This document shows, piece after piece, positions 1 to 4,843 of a DNA stretch of 7,577 nt. Location: NCBI GenBank assembly GCA_946409475.1, contig CAMJWQ010000164.1:1-7577 (forward strand), written 5' to 3'. The stretch comes from an uncultured Lachnospiraceae bacterium (lineage in GTDB: Bacteria; Bacillota; Clostridia; Lachnospirales; Lachnospiraceae). Positions within the stretch are counted from its first letter, which is position 1. Every line of letters starts with the position of its first letter. A program made the position numbers and the translations under genes. The notes under the pieces were generated by a model, which was not told the DNA's origin, searched no databases, and saw nothing but the letters and a program-made list of their open reading frames with translations.

Positions 1-3
1 GCT

Positions 4-246
4 ATGAAAAAGGGGGACTGGAAGGGAAAACTTAAATTTAAATGTGCTTTCGGGCATGAATTTGAAGCCAGTCCCCGTCTTATTTTGGAAGGCGGGCACT
101 GGTGCCCGGAGTGTGAGCGAAGAAGCTGGAATTATGCCGCCAGGGCGAAAGTTGATCCATTTTTTGCACAGGTATGGAATCCTCTTCATGATAAAAATGA
201 AAAAGGACGGGAGTATAAAAAAGAGGTTACGGAATTAGAACTATAA
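4..246 (+). CDS. Zinc-ribbon protein, possibly the C-terminal part of a longer gene
   Basis: I cannot name this protein. The 80 visible residues contain a probable four-ligand zinc site: Cys14-x3-His18, then Cys34-x2-Cys37, in the contexts FKCAFGHEFEAS and GHWCPECE. This spacing resembles short treble-clef or zinc-ribbon domains that occur either alone or at the end of larger enzymes. After it comes an aromatic stretch (WNYAARAKVDPFFAQVWNP) and a charged Lys/Glu-rich tail. The Met at position 4 is the first possible start in view, but the frame is open to the left edge and no ribosome binding site can be seen. The true gene may therefore begin outside the window, making this only its C-terminal domain. 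It converges with the next gene with the two stop codons directly abutting. No function is assigned. Confidence 0.6.
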   Translation: MKKGDWKGKLKFKCAFGHEFEASPRLILEGGHWCPECERRSWNYAARAKVDPFFAQVWNPLHDKNEKGREYKKEVTELEL

Positions 247-780
247 TTATTTTTTTATATAGCCGCCCTGTAATGTCTTCACATCGTTGACAATAATAAA
301 AGCATTATTTAAATGTGATTTTACGATATCAATAGCCTTAGGTATACGCTTTCTCAGCAAATGCAGCATTAGCAGTTCACGCTCACCGTCTTTTCCCTGG
401 CCTTTTATGATAGTAACCGCCAATTTGTTTTCGCGTAGTTCGGTGACAAGAGACAGGCTCTCCTCCGTATCAGGTACGATAATCTGTATGGAACAATAAC
501 CAAAGGCTAACTTACCCTCCAGCCAGGAGCCCAGATAATTACCTATGGCGAAGGCCAGAGCAAATACGATTACCCGGATTATATCATCCTGAAAGCCTGC
601 TAAAACGGTACCTGTAATAAATAACCATAATAAAATTTCAAAGAAAGCGATAATCGAACCGATTTTTTTCTCACCACGGTTTATTAATACCACCCTCACG
701 GTGGAAACCGTTACTTCCAATATCTTCCCGAAAAAAATAAAAAGATACACGAATATGCCGCTATTTTCAAGAAAATTCAT
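247..780 (-). CDS. UPF0316 / DUF2179 (YebE-like) membrane protein
   Basis: This 177-residue protein matches the layout of the UPF0316 family (DUF5698 plus DUF2179). Three hydrophobic segments lie at about residues 8-28, 40-62 and 67-87, the first ending in the family-like stretch KILEVTVSTVRVVLINRG. A soluble C-terminal domain (about 100-172) has the pattern of DUF2179, a small domain also found at the end of YitT-type membrane proteins, with TIIKGQGKDGERELL and IVNDVKTLQGGYI. The molecular role of the family is not established. The start is well supported: AAGGAGG lies 7 bases before the ATG, and a consensus promoter lies further upstream. The length is usual for the family. It is transcribed away from the C_GCAxxG gene and toward the zinc-ribbon gene, and nothing visible ties it to the metal cluster. 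Confidence 0.9.
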   Translation of the reverse strand: MNFLENSGIFVYLFIFFGKILEVTVSTVRVVLINRGEKKIGSIIAFFEILLWLFITGTVLAGFQDDIIRVIVFALAFAIGNYLGSWLEGKLAFGYCSIQIIVPDTEESLSLVTELRENKLAVTIIKGQGKDGERELLMLHLLRKRIPKAIDIVKSHLNNAFIIVNDVKTLQGGYIKK

Positions 781-787
781 TTAATAT

Positions 788-794
788 CCTCCTT
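788..794 (-). promoter_or_regulatory. Ribosome binding site of the UPF0316 gene
   Basis: The reverse strand reads AAGGAGG here, a full Shine-Dalgarno match, 7 bases before the ATG at 780-778. It fixes the start of the UPF0316 protein. Confidence 0.85.
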
Positions 795-814
795 GCTAAT
801 ATATAGGTATTATT

Positions 815-843
815 ATTGTATATGACACCGATTTTTATGTCAA
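815..843 (-). promoter_or_regulatory. Sigma-A promoter for the UPF0316 gene
   Basis: On the reverse strand a perfect -35 box TTGACA (843-838) is followed after 17 bases by TACAAT (820-815). Both hexamers and the spacing are close to the housekeeping consensus. Transcription should start near 808, giving a leader of about 28 bases that includes the strong ribosome binding site. I see no operator-like palindrome overlapping it. This is a sequence prediction only. Confidence 0.75.
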
Positions 844-910
844 ATACCGTACATTGAGTTGATACCGGCTGAAGTAACAGAATGGAGATAAAGAAATAAC
901 AGGATAGGAC

Positions 911-938
911 TTGACATAGAGCTTTTTACTGTTAAAAT
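911..938 (+). promoter_or_regulatory. Sigma-A promoter for the C_GCAxxG_C_C gene
   Basis: TTGACA (911-916), a 16-base spacer and TAAAAT (933-938) form a near-consensus housekeeping promoter. The start point would fall near 945, leaving a leader of about 67 bases before the ATG at 1012. The leader is A/T-rich and I see no riboswitch or strong hairpin in it. With the divergent promoter at 815-843, this accounts for most of the 231-base gap between the two genes; the 844-910 stretch shows nothing recognisable. Confidence 0.7.
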
Positions 939-1011
939 TAATTTAGAGCATATGCCAATAATTAAAATTTACAAGACAGATATCAAAAACTGAAACAATA
1001 GGGAGCTGACT

Positions 1012-1464
1012 ATGAAAGAGGAAAAAGCGAAACAATATTTTAAGGAAGGCTATAACTGTGCCCAAGCGGTATTTTTAGCTTTTTGTGACGAGTGTTCCAT
1101 GGATTTTGATACGGCTGTAAAGATCAGCTCCTCCTTTGGAGGAGGCATGGGCAGGCTGCGGGAGGTATGCGGAGCAGTCAGCGGAATGTTTATGGTTGCG
1201 GGGATTCTTTATGGCTATACGGATCCCTTAGACAGTAAGGGGAAAACGGAGCATTATAAAAGAATCCAATATCTGGCGGAAGAATTTAAGAAATGTAATC
1301 CTTCCATTGTCTGCAGGGAGCTGCTGGGGCTTGCTTCCGGTAAAGATAATCCGGAACCGGAGCTTAGAACGGCAGAATATTATAAAAAAAGACCATGTGC
1401 GGAACTGGTTGGTATGGCGGCATCTATTATGGAGAAATACATAAAAGAAAATACCCCCGGGTAA
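1012..1464 (+). CDS. C_GCAxxG_C_C family protein (putative redox/metal protein)
   Basis: This 150-residue protein belongs to the C_GCAxxG_C_C family (TIGR01909 / PF09719), named for its spaced cysteines. Visible landmarks are the N-terminal YNCAQAVF (Cys16), a glycine-rich SSFGGGMGR (about 41-48), the core CGAVSG (Cys53), then Cys95, Cys101 in NPSIVCREL and Cys129 in KRPCAELV. Cys25 and Cys28 form an additional CxxC-like pair. Members are small cytoplasmic proteins common in anaerobes, suspected of binding a metal or taking part in redox chemistry; no function is proven to my knowledge. No signal peptide or membrane segment is seen. The start has GGGAG six bases before the ATG and a consensus promoter upstream. 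The stop codon lies inside the loop of a terminator-like hairpin. It converges with znuA. Confidence 0.88.
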   Translation: MKEEKAKQYFKEGYNCAQAVFLAFCDECSMDFDTAVKISSSFGGGMGRLREVCGAVSGMFMVAGILYGYTDPLDSKGKTEHYKRIQYLAEEFKKCNPSIVCRELLGLASGKDNPEPELRTAEYYKKRPCAELVGMAASIMEKYIKENTPG

Positions 1465-1477
1465 ACTCCGGGGGTAT
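1451..1477. terminator. Perfect 10-bp hairpin between convergent genes, best as znuA terminator
   Basis: ATACCCCCGG (1451-1460) and CCGGGGGTAT (1468-1477) are exact reverse complements around a 7-base loop that contains the stop codon of the C_GCAxxG gene. Read on the reverse strand, the stem is followed at once by TTTCTTTTAT, giving a good intrinsic terminator for the znuA transcript about 85 bases past its stop. Read forward, the following bases (AAATTACTTC) are a poor T-tract, so termination in that direction would be weaker or rely on the stem alone. The reverse-strand T-tract lies inside the last codons of the forward gene. Confidence 0.75.
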
Positions 1478-1562
1478 AAATTACTTCATTCTTACTGTTT
1501 TGTATAGATTGCCGTTAAGCTTATGAAATAGGGCTCTTAGCATCTTAATTGACACCCTGATT

Positions 1563-2471
1563 TTATTGAGACAGGCTCTTATAAATATTTTCACAATTTG
1601 CTTTCATTCTTTCCAAATAGGATAAGCTATCATCAGAGCCTTCCATGGTGTAGATAATTTTAACGGAGGCACCTACCTCATCGGCTAAGGTTCGGGACAC
1701 TTCCGGACTTGCCGTTTCCTCTGCAAATATGGTAGTTACCTGGTTATCCTTACAATATTCAACTAAATCCGCCAGCTGTCTTGTGCTGGGTTCTCCTTCT
1801 GCAAATACATCCTCCACGCTATTTTGTTCTAAACCAAAATCATTGCAAAAATAGTGGAAAGCAGCATGTCCGGTTACGAAGTTTTTATTTTCTAAAGCAG
1901 CAAACTTCTCTTTGTATTCCGTCAGTAAATCATTAAGCTCCTTCCTGTAAGCTTTTGCATTGGCCTGATAAAAATCTTTATTATCCGGATCCGCTTTCGA
2001 CAGCCCGTCGGCGATATTCTGCACTTCTATCATTGCCCCGGATAAGCTTAACCATAAGTGGGGATCATATTGACCATGCTCTTCGATTTCCTCTCCCTCA
2101 TTTTTAATGATATCGGCGCCGTCAGAAGCGATGATTGTTATTAAATCATCATTTTCAGAAGCGTTGATTACTTCCTCAGCCCAGGGCTCCATTCCCAGTC
2201 CGTTATAGATAAATACCTTTGCCGTATTTAAATCAGCGATGTCGGAGGCTTTCGGCTCAAAATGATGGGGCTCCGAGCCGGTGGGAATAATGGTGGATAT
2301 GGCAACCTTATCTTTTCCGACGGCCTTTGTAAACTCATATAAGGCATTAAAGGAAACGGATACCGATAATTTCGAATCATCACTTGCCTGCGTTGTTTTA
2401 TCATCCGCCGCACAGGCGGTGAAGGAAAATAACAGAAAAACACTTAATAAGAAAATGCATAATTTTTTCAT
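1563..2471 (-). CDS. znuA: ZnuA/AdcA-type zinc-binding lipoprotein of an ABC importer
   Basis: This 302-residue protein is the extracellular metal-capturing subunit of a cluster A-I (ZnuA/AdcA/TroA) ABC importer. Residues 1-20 form a lipoprotein signal with lipobox FTAC, so Cys20 should be lipidated and hold the protein on the outer face of the membrane. Likely ligands, by comparison with the family, are His69 in GSEPHHFEP, His138 in DPHLWLS, His202 in VTGHAAFHYF, and an acidic residue near Glu278 in IYTMEG. Three His plus an acid fits zinc better than the His2-Glu-Asp manganese set, but manganese cannot be excluded. The loop before DPHLW (about 121-137) is Glu-rich with a single His, unlike the long His-rich loop of many ZnuA proteins. 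The start has AGGAGG five bases before the ATG. It is transcribed divergently from znuCB, with its own operator and promoter. Confidence 0.93.
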   Translation of the reverse strand: MKKLCIFLLSVFLLFSFTACAADDKTTQASDDSKLSVSVSFNALYEFTKAVGKDKVAISTIIPTGSEPHHFEPKASDIADLNTAKVFIYNGLGMEPWAEEVINASENDDLITIIASDGADIIKNEGEEIEEHGQYDPHLWLSLSGAMIEVQNIADGLSKADPDNKDFYQANAKAYRKELNDLLTEYKEKFAALENKNFVTGHAAFHYFCNDFGLEQNSVEDVFAEGEPSTRQLADLVEYCKDNQVTTIFAEETASPEVSRTLADEVGASVKIIYTMEGSDDSLSYLERMKANCENIYKSLSQ

Positions 2472-2493
2472 AAAAACCTCCTATATTAATTCG

Positions 2494-2516
2494 TAATGCA
2501 AATGATTTGCATTTGC
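2494..2516. promoter_or_regulatory. Fur-family (probable Zur) operator at the znuA start point
   Basis: The 19-base core AATGCAAATGATTTGCATT (2495-2513) is a perfect 9-1-9 palindrome. It continues as a repeated hexamer, so the site reads GCAAAT-G-ATTTGC-ATTTGC, the 6-1-6-6 layout known from Fur-family boxes (whose classical hexamer is GATAAT). It begins at the predicted znuA start point just downstream of the -10 box, where a bound repressor would block initiation. An identical 23-base copy lies at 2690-2712. Assignment to the Zur encoded at 4418-4843 is an inference from gene context. Confidence 0.8.
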
Positions 2517-2520
2517 ATAG

Positions 2521-2549
2521 ATAGTATAATAAAAAAAATAAAATGTCAA
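2521..2549 (-). promoter_or_regulatory. Sigma-A promoter of znuA
   Basis: On the reverse strand TTGACA (2549-2544) is followed after exactly 17 bases by TACTAT (2526-2521). The spacer is very T-rich. The start point should lie near 2514, at the edge of the palindromic operator, so the operator would occupy roughly +1 to +20. This arrangement fits metal-dependent repression of znuA. Confidence 0.8.
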
Positions 2550-2582
2550 TAAGGAATCTTTTGTTTTTTTAAAGATATGTAT

Positions 2583-2610
2583 TTGAGCAGGCCAATAATG
2601 GGAATAATAT
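2583..2610 (+). promoter_or_regulatory. Possible distal promoter toward znuC
   Basis: TTGAGC (2583-2588), a 16-base spacer and TAATAT (2605-2610) could form a second forward promoter starting near 2617. Its transcript would carry the 11-bp hairpin at 2643-2683 and the operator in a leader of about 147 bases. The -35 box is imperfect and the region is A/T-rich, so a chance match is quite possible. Confidence 0.3.
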
Positions 2611-2642
2611 GGTAATTATCTCAATTTTGCGCATTCATTTCT

Positions 2643-2683
2643 GCATGGCTGAATAGCAATACATAATAACAGTTCAGCCATGC
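2643..2683. repeat. 11-bp inverted repeat between the divergent znu promoters
   Basis: GCATGGCTGAA (2643-2653) and TTCAGCCATGC (2673-2683) are exact reverse complements separated by 19 bases. No T-tract follows on either strand, so it is not an intrinsic terminator. It could be a binding site for another regulator with half-sites about three helical turns apart, or an RNA stem if a transcript begins upstream. It is unrelated in sequence to the two operators that flank it. Confidence 0.6.
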
Positions 2684-2689
2684 CATTCA

Positions 2690-2712
2690 TAATGCAAATG
2701 ATTTGCATTTGC
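2690..2712. promoter_or_regulatory. Second identical Fur-family (probable Zur) operator, upstream of znuC
   Basis: This is an exact 23-base copy of the site at 2494-2516, in the same orientation and 196 bases away. The 19-base palindromic core is at 2691-2709. It lies immediately before the predicted znuC -35 box (2715-2720), so a bound dimer would crowd RNA polymerase. Because flanking bases outside the palindrome are also shared (the extra TTTGC hexamer portion), the longer site rather than just the core appears to be selected or duplicated. Confidence 0.8.
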
Positions 2713-2714
2713 TG

Positions 2715-2743
2715 TTTACAAATTGTAGTTTGTGAATTACAAT
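2715..2743 (+). promoter_or_regulatory. Sigma-A promoter of znuCB and the downstream genes
   Basis: TTTACA (2715-2720), a 17-base spacer and TACAAT (2738-2743) match the housekeeping consensus well. The start would fall near 2750, leaving a very short leader of about 14 bases with the ribosome binding site AGGAGG (2751-2756) almost at the 5' end. That is tight but workable. The preceding operator at 2690-2712 abuts the -35 box. This is the likely main promoter of the forward metal operon. Confidence 0.65.
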
Positions 2744-2750
2744 CAATAGC

Positions 2751-2756
2751 AGGAGG
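2751..2756 (+). promoter_or_regulatory. Ribosome binding site that sets the znuC start at 2764
   Basis: AGGAGG lies 7 bases before ATG 2764. The longer open frame from 2680 has no ribosome binding site and would translate the operator and promoter, so 2764 is chosen. Confidence 0.9.
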
Positions 2757-2763
2757 GATAACC

Positions 2764-3447
2764 ATGATTACGATTGACCAGTTATGTTTTTCTTATAACG
2801 GAAAGCCTCCCTTTTTATTAAAAGATATCAATCTGGAAATAAAATCGGGAGATTACATTTCTATTATTGGCGAAAACGGATGCGGTAAAACCACCTTAAT
2901 GAAAATTTTACTGGGATTTTTAAAACCAACGGCAGGCAGTATCCGCATGGATAAAAATGCGATCGGCTATGTTCCGCAAAGGAATGATGCTGCTTTGGCC
3001 GGTTTTCCCATTACCGTAGAAGAGATGATGGATTCTTACCGCAGACTTTTAAAAATAAAAGATAAAAGCATTATCGGGGATTCTTTAAAGCTGGTGGGTA
3101 TGGAGGGCCATAAAAAATTCCTGGTTGGAAATTTGTCCGGCGGGCAGACGCAAAAAATATGGATAGCAAGGGCAATAATGGGTGCACCGTCCCTGCTTAT
3201 ACTTGACGAGCCGTCTACAGGAGTGGACACGGACAGTCAAAAAGAGATATATGGTTTTTTAAGGGCAATGAATTTGCAGCAAAAAATCACCATAATAGCC
3301 GTAGAACATAATTTGGAAGCGGTATTTTCTAATTCCAATAAAATATTTCATATTCAAAATGGGAAGGGACATCTGTGTACTCCCCAAAAATATGCAGAGG
3401 AATACTTACATGTTAAGGAAAGGAATAGGTATCATGCTACAGTATAG
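2764..3447 (+). CDS. znuC: ZnuC-type ATPase of the zinc ABC importer
   Basis: This 227-residue protein is the cytoplasmic ATP-hydrolysing subunit that drives the ZnuB permease. All core ABC motifs are present: Walker A GENGCGKTT (36-44), the Q-loop in YVPQRND (Gln72), the signature LSGGQ (124-128), Walker B LLILDE (144-149) and the H-loop His in VEHN (His182). Length and motif order are normal for the short ATPases of this importer class. The protein starts at ATG 2764 behind a strong AGGAGG. The gene lies directly downstream of an operator and promoter and overlaps the likely znuB start by 14 bases, so the two are probably translationally coupled. Substrate assignment to zinc rests on the neighbouring znuA, znuB and zur; the ATPase itself does not reveal the metal. 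Confidence 0.93.
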   Translation: MITIDQLCFSYNGKPPFLLKDINLEIKSGDYISIIGENGCGKTTLMKILLGFLKPTAGSIRMDKNAIGYVPQRNDAALAGFPITVEEMMDSYRRLLKIKDKSIIGDSLKLVGMEGHKKFLVGNLSGGQTQKIWIARAIMGAPSLLILDEPSTGVDTDSQKEIYGFLRAMNLQQKITIIAVEHNLEAVFSNSNKIFHIQNGKGHLCTPQKYAEEYLHVKERNRYHATV

Positions 3448-4252
3448 TTTTATGCAAAATGCAATTGTGGTGTCGTTCTTGATCGGGATACTATGCCCCT
3501 GTATAGGGATGTTTATTGTTGTCAGAAGATATTCCATGATGGGAGATACCCTTTCCCATGCTTCCCTGGCAGGTATTGCCATAGCTTTGTTATGGGGGCA
3601 GAATCCCGTGGCCGGTGCTTTTATTTTTACTTCCATATGCGGTGCATTTATTGAGTTTTTGCGAAATTATTTTAAAAAGCATACGGATTTAATTTTATCC
3701 GTAACCTTATCTTTAAGTATAGGCATCGCCATAACCATCATCAGCTCCGGAAAATTAAAGACCAATGCGGAGTCCTATATGTTCGGAAGTGTTTTAACGG
3801 TTACCCGTACGGACATGCTTACCATACTTGTTTTGGGTATTATTTCGGTACTGGTAATTATGAAATTATATCACCAGTTGATTTATATATCCTATGATGA
3901 AGAAACGGCTAAGGTAGCAAAGGTAAAGGTACGCCTGATCAATTATATTTTTTCCGTGTTGGTGGCATCTGCCGTAGCAGCCTCCATCAGAATCGTGGGA
4001 GTGCTTGTGTTAAGCTCCATGATAACCCTGCCTGTTGCCACGGCTATGCAGCTGGAGAAGGGATTTAAATTTACCTTAGTGGCTTCCGTAATTTTTAGTA
4101 TTATTGATATTATGACGGGCCTGTTTTTATCTTATTATATTGATGTGGCACCGGGAGGCTTCACAGCCATAGTATCCGTTATTATGTTATTGTTGGTAAT
4201 AGCAGTCAGGAATTTGGGAAAAATAGTGAAATATAAACAGAAAGCCGTTTGA
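3434..4252 (+). CDS. znuB: ZnuB-type membrane permease of the zinc ABC importer
   Basis: This is the integral membrane channel subunit of the ABC-3 family (ZnuB/TroC/AdcB), about 272 residues when started at ATG 3434. Multiple hydrophobic segments run through the sequence, starting with AIVVSFLIGILCPCIGMFIV near residues 10-29. Family landmarks include VVRRYSMMGDTLSHASLAGIA (the DxxSHxxL region), SYMFGSVL, and the C-terminal VLVLSSMITLPVATA followed by the terminal stretch with APGG. The chosen start has AAGGAAAGG about ten bases before it and gives a normal N-terminus. In-frame upstream ATGs at 3359 and 3410 would only add residues encoded within znuC. It overlaps znuC by 14 bases. The stop codon sits at the edge of a small hairpin (4244-4263). 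It should work with ZnuA and ZnuC to bring zinc into the cytoplasm. Confidence 0.92.
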   Translation: MLQYSFMQNAIVVSFLIGILCPCIGMFIVVRRYSMMGDTLSHASLAGIAIALLWGQNPVAGAFIFTSICGAFIEFLRNYFKKHTDLILSVTLSLSIGIAITIISSGKLKTNAESYMFGSVLTVTRTDMLTILVLGIISVLVIMKLYHQLIYISYDEETAKVAKVKVRLINYIFSVLVASAVAASIRIVGVLVLSSMITLPVATAMQLEKGFKFTLVASVIFSIIDIMTGLFLSYYIDVAPGGFTAIVSVIMLLLVIAVRNLGKIVKYKQKAV

Positions 4253-4263
4253 AAATAAACGGC
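4244..4263 (+). repeat. Hairpin at the znuB stop codon
   Basis: GCCGTTT (4244-4250) pairs with AAACGGC (4257-4263) around a 6-base loop. No T-tract follows, so it is not a standard terminator. It may mark an RNA processing or stability boundary between znuCB and zur, or slow the polymerase slightly. Confidence 0.45.
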
Positions 4264-4281
4264 GGCAAGATAAAAAATTTG

Positions 4282-4299
4282 CTGTTAAAAGATTAACAG
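4282..4299. repeat. Second small hairpin between znuB and zur
   Basis: CTGTTAA (4282-4288) pairs with TTAACAG (4293-4299) around AAGA. Forward, no T-tract follows. In reverse the stem would be followed by CAAATTTTTTATC, a terminator-like look, but no reverse gene is present here. The right arm overlaps the candidate -35 box of zur, so this could instead be an operator-like dyad. Confidence 0.4.
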
Positions 4300-4321
4300 G
4301 ACAGTGGGTTATTGCTATTAT
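4293..4321 (+). promoter_or_regulatory. Possible internal promoter for zur
   Basis: TTAACA (4293-4298), a 17-base spacer and TATTAT (4316-4321) form a fair housekeeping promoter, with a start point near 4328 and a leader of about 90 bases to the zur ATG. No copy of the 19-base operator is near it. If real, it would keep zur and the genes after it expressed when the znuCB promoter is repressed. Confidence 0.45.
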
Positions 4322-4334
4322 TAAGAGGGAAGGA

Positions 4335-4451
4335 ATGAATAACAGTGGTACCGGAAGCGGTAAACAGCCGGCATATGATAAGCGTAACAAGCATATAGAA
4401 AGAGGAAGGGTATATTCATGGAAGATAATATATTTTTCAAATTCGGATTAA
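4335..4451 (+). CDS. Possible 38-codon leader ORF overlapping the zur start
   Basis: An ATG at 4335 follows a good purine-rich ribosome binding site (AGAGGGAAGGA, 4324-4334). It opens a 38-codon frame beginning MNNSGTGSGKQPAYDKRNKH, which runs out of frame through the zur start at 4418 and stops inside zur at 4449-4451. I do not recognise the peptide, which is hydrophilic and basic. If translated it could couple or compete with zur translation. A transcript from the internal promoter would start near 4328 and lose part of this ribosome binding site, so only read-through mRNA from znuCB would carry it fully. It may well be a chance ORF. Confidence 0.25.
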   Translation: MNNSGTGSGKQPAYDKRNKHIERGRVYSWKIIYFSNSD

Positions 4452-4843
4452 AAAAAACGGAAAACAGGATGCACATCATGGAAATATTGGAGGAAAACAG
4501 TGAACCCATGACGGCGGAAACCATATTTGTGGAGATGAGAAAGAAGCATACCTGTAATTTCTCAACGGTTTACCGCATATTATCCATCCTTACGGAAAAG
4601 GGAATTGTCCTGAAAAGTACAGATACGGATAAAAAGGCATATTTTCAGATGAACAATGCAAAACATAACCATTATCTGACCTGTATGAAATGTCATAAAA
4701 AAATACCCATAGACGGATGTCCGCTGGAAAAAATGGGAAGGGAGCTGAAGGAGAAAACCGGATTTCGCATTATGGGGCATAACCTGGAATTTATAGGCGA
4801 ATGTCCGGAATGTATAGAGAAGGAGAAATATGACCAGGATTGA
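4418..4843 (+). CDS. zur: Fur-family metal-responsive repressor, probable Zur
   Basis: This 141-residue protein has the complete Fur-family layout: an N-terminal winged helix with recognition region STVYRILSILTEKGIV (about 49-64), then a dimerisation and metal-binding domain. HNHYLTCMKCHK holds His83, His85, Cys89 and Cys92; GHNLEFIGECPEC holds His121, Cys129 and Cys132. The two CxxC pairs form the structural zinc site typical of the family, and Cys101 and the histidines may contribute to sensing. Family members repress DNA when loaded with metal. Sequence alone does not separate Zur from Fur or PerR; the call rests on its place between znuCB and a CobW-type gene. The start has AGAGGAAGGG seven bases upstream. 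Its 3' end overlaps the next gene by 14 bases. It is the obvious candidate to bind the two operators in the znuA-znuC gap. Confidence 0.85.
   Translation: MEDNIFFKFGLKKTENRMHIMEILEENSEPMTAETIFVEMRKKHTCNFSTVYRILSILTEKGIVLKSTDTDKKAYFQMNNAKHNHYLTCMKCHKKIPIDGCPLEKMGRELKEKTGFRIMGHNLEFIGECPECIEKEKYDQD

Noticed and set aside
233..256. Weak AT-only hairpin plus T-run at the zinc-ribbon gene stop as a terminator
   Set aside because: AATTA/TAATT gives just five A-T pairs before the T-run; too unstable to call in an A/T-rich genome.
2680..2763. N-terminal extension of znuC from ATG 2680
   Set aside because: It has no ribosome binding site, would translate through the operator and promoter, and adds 28 residues absent from normal ZnuC proteins. 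ATG 2764 follows AGGAGG.
3359..3433. Upstream starts for znuB at 3359 and 3410
   Set aside because: They lie deep in znuC and add a non-family N-terminus. ATG 3434 has a suitable AAGGAAAGG upstream and begins just before the first membrane helix.
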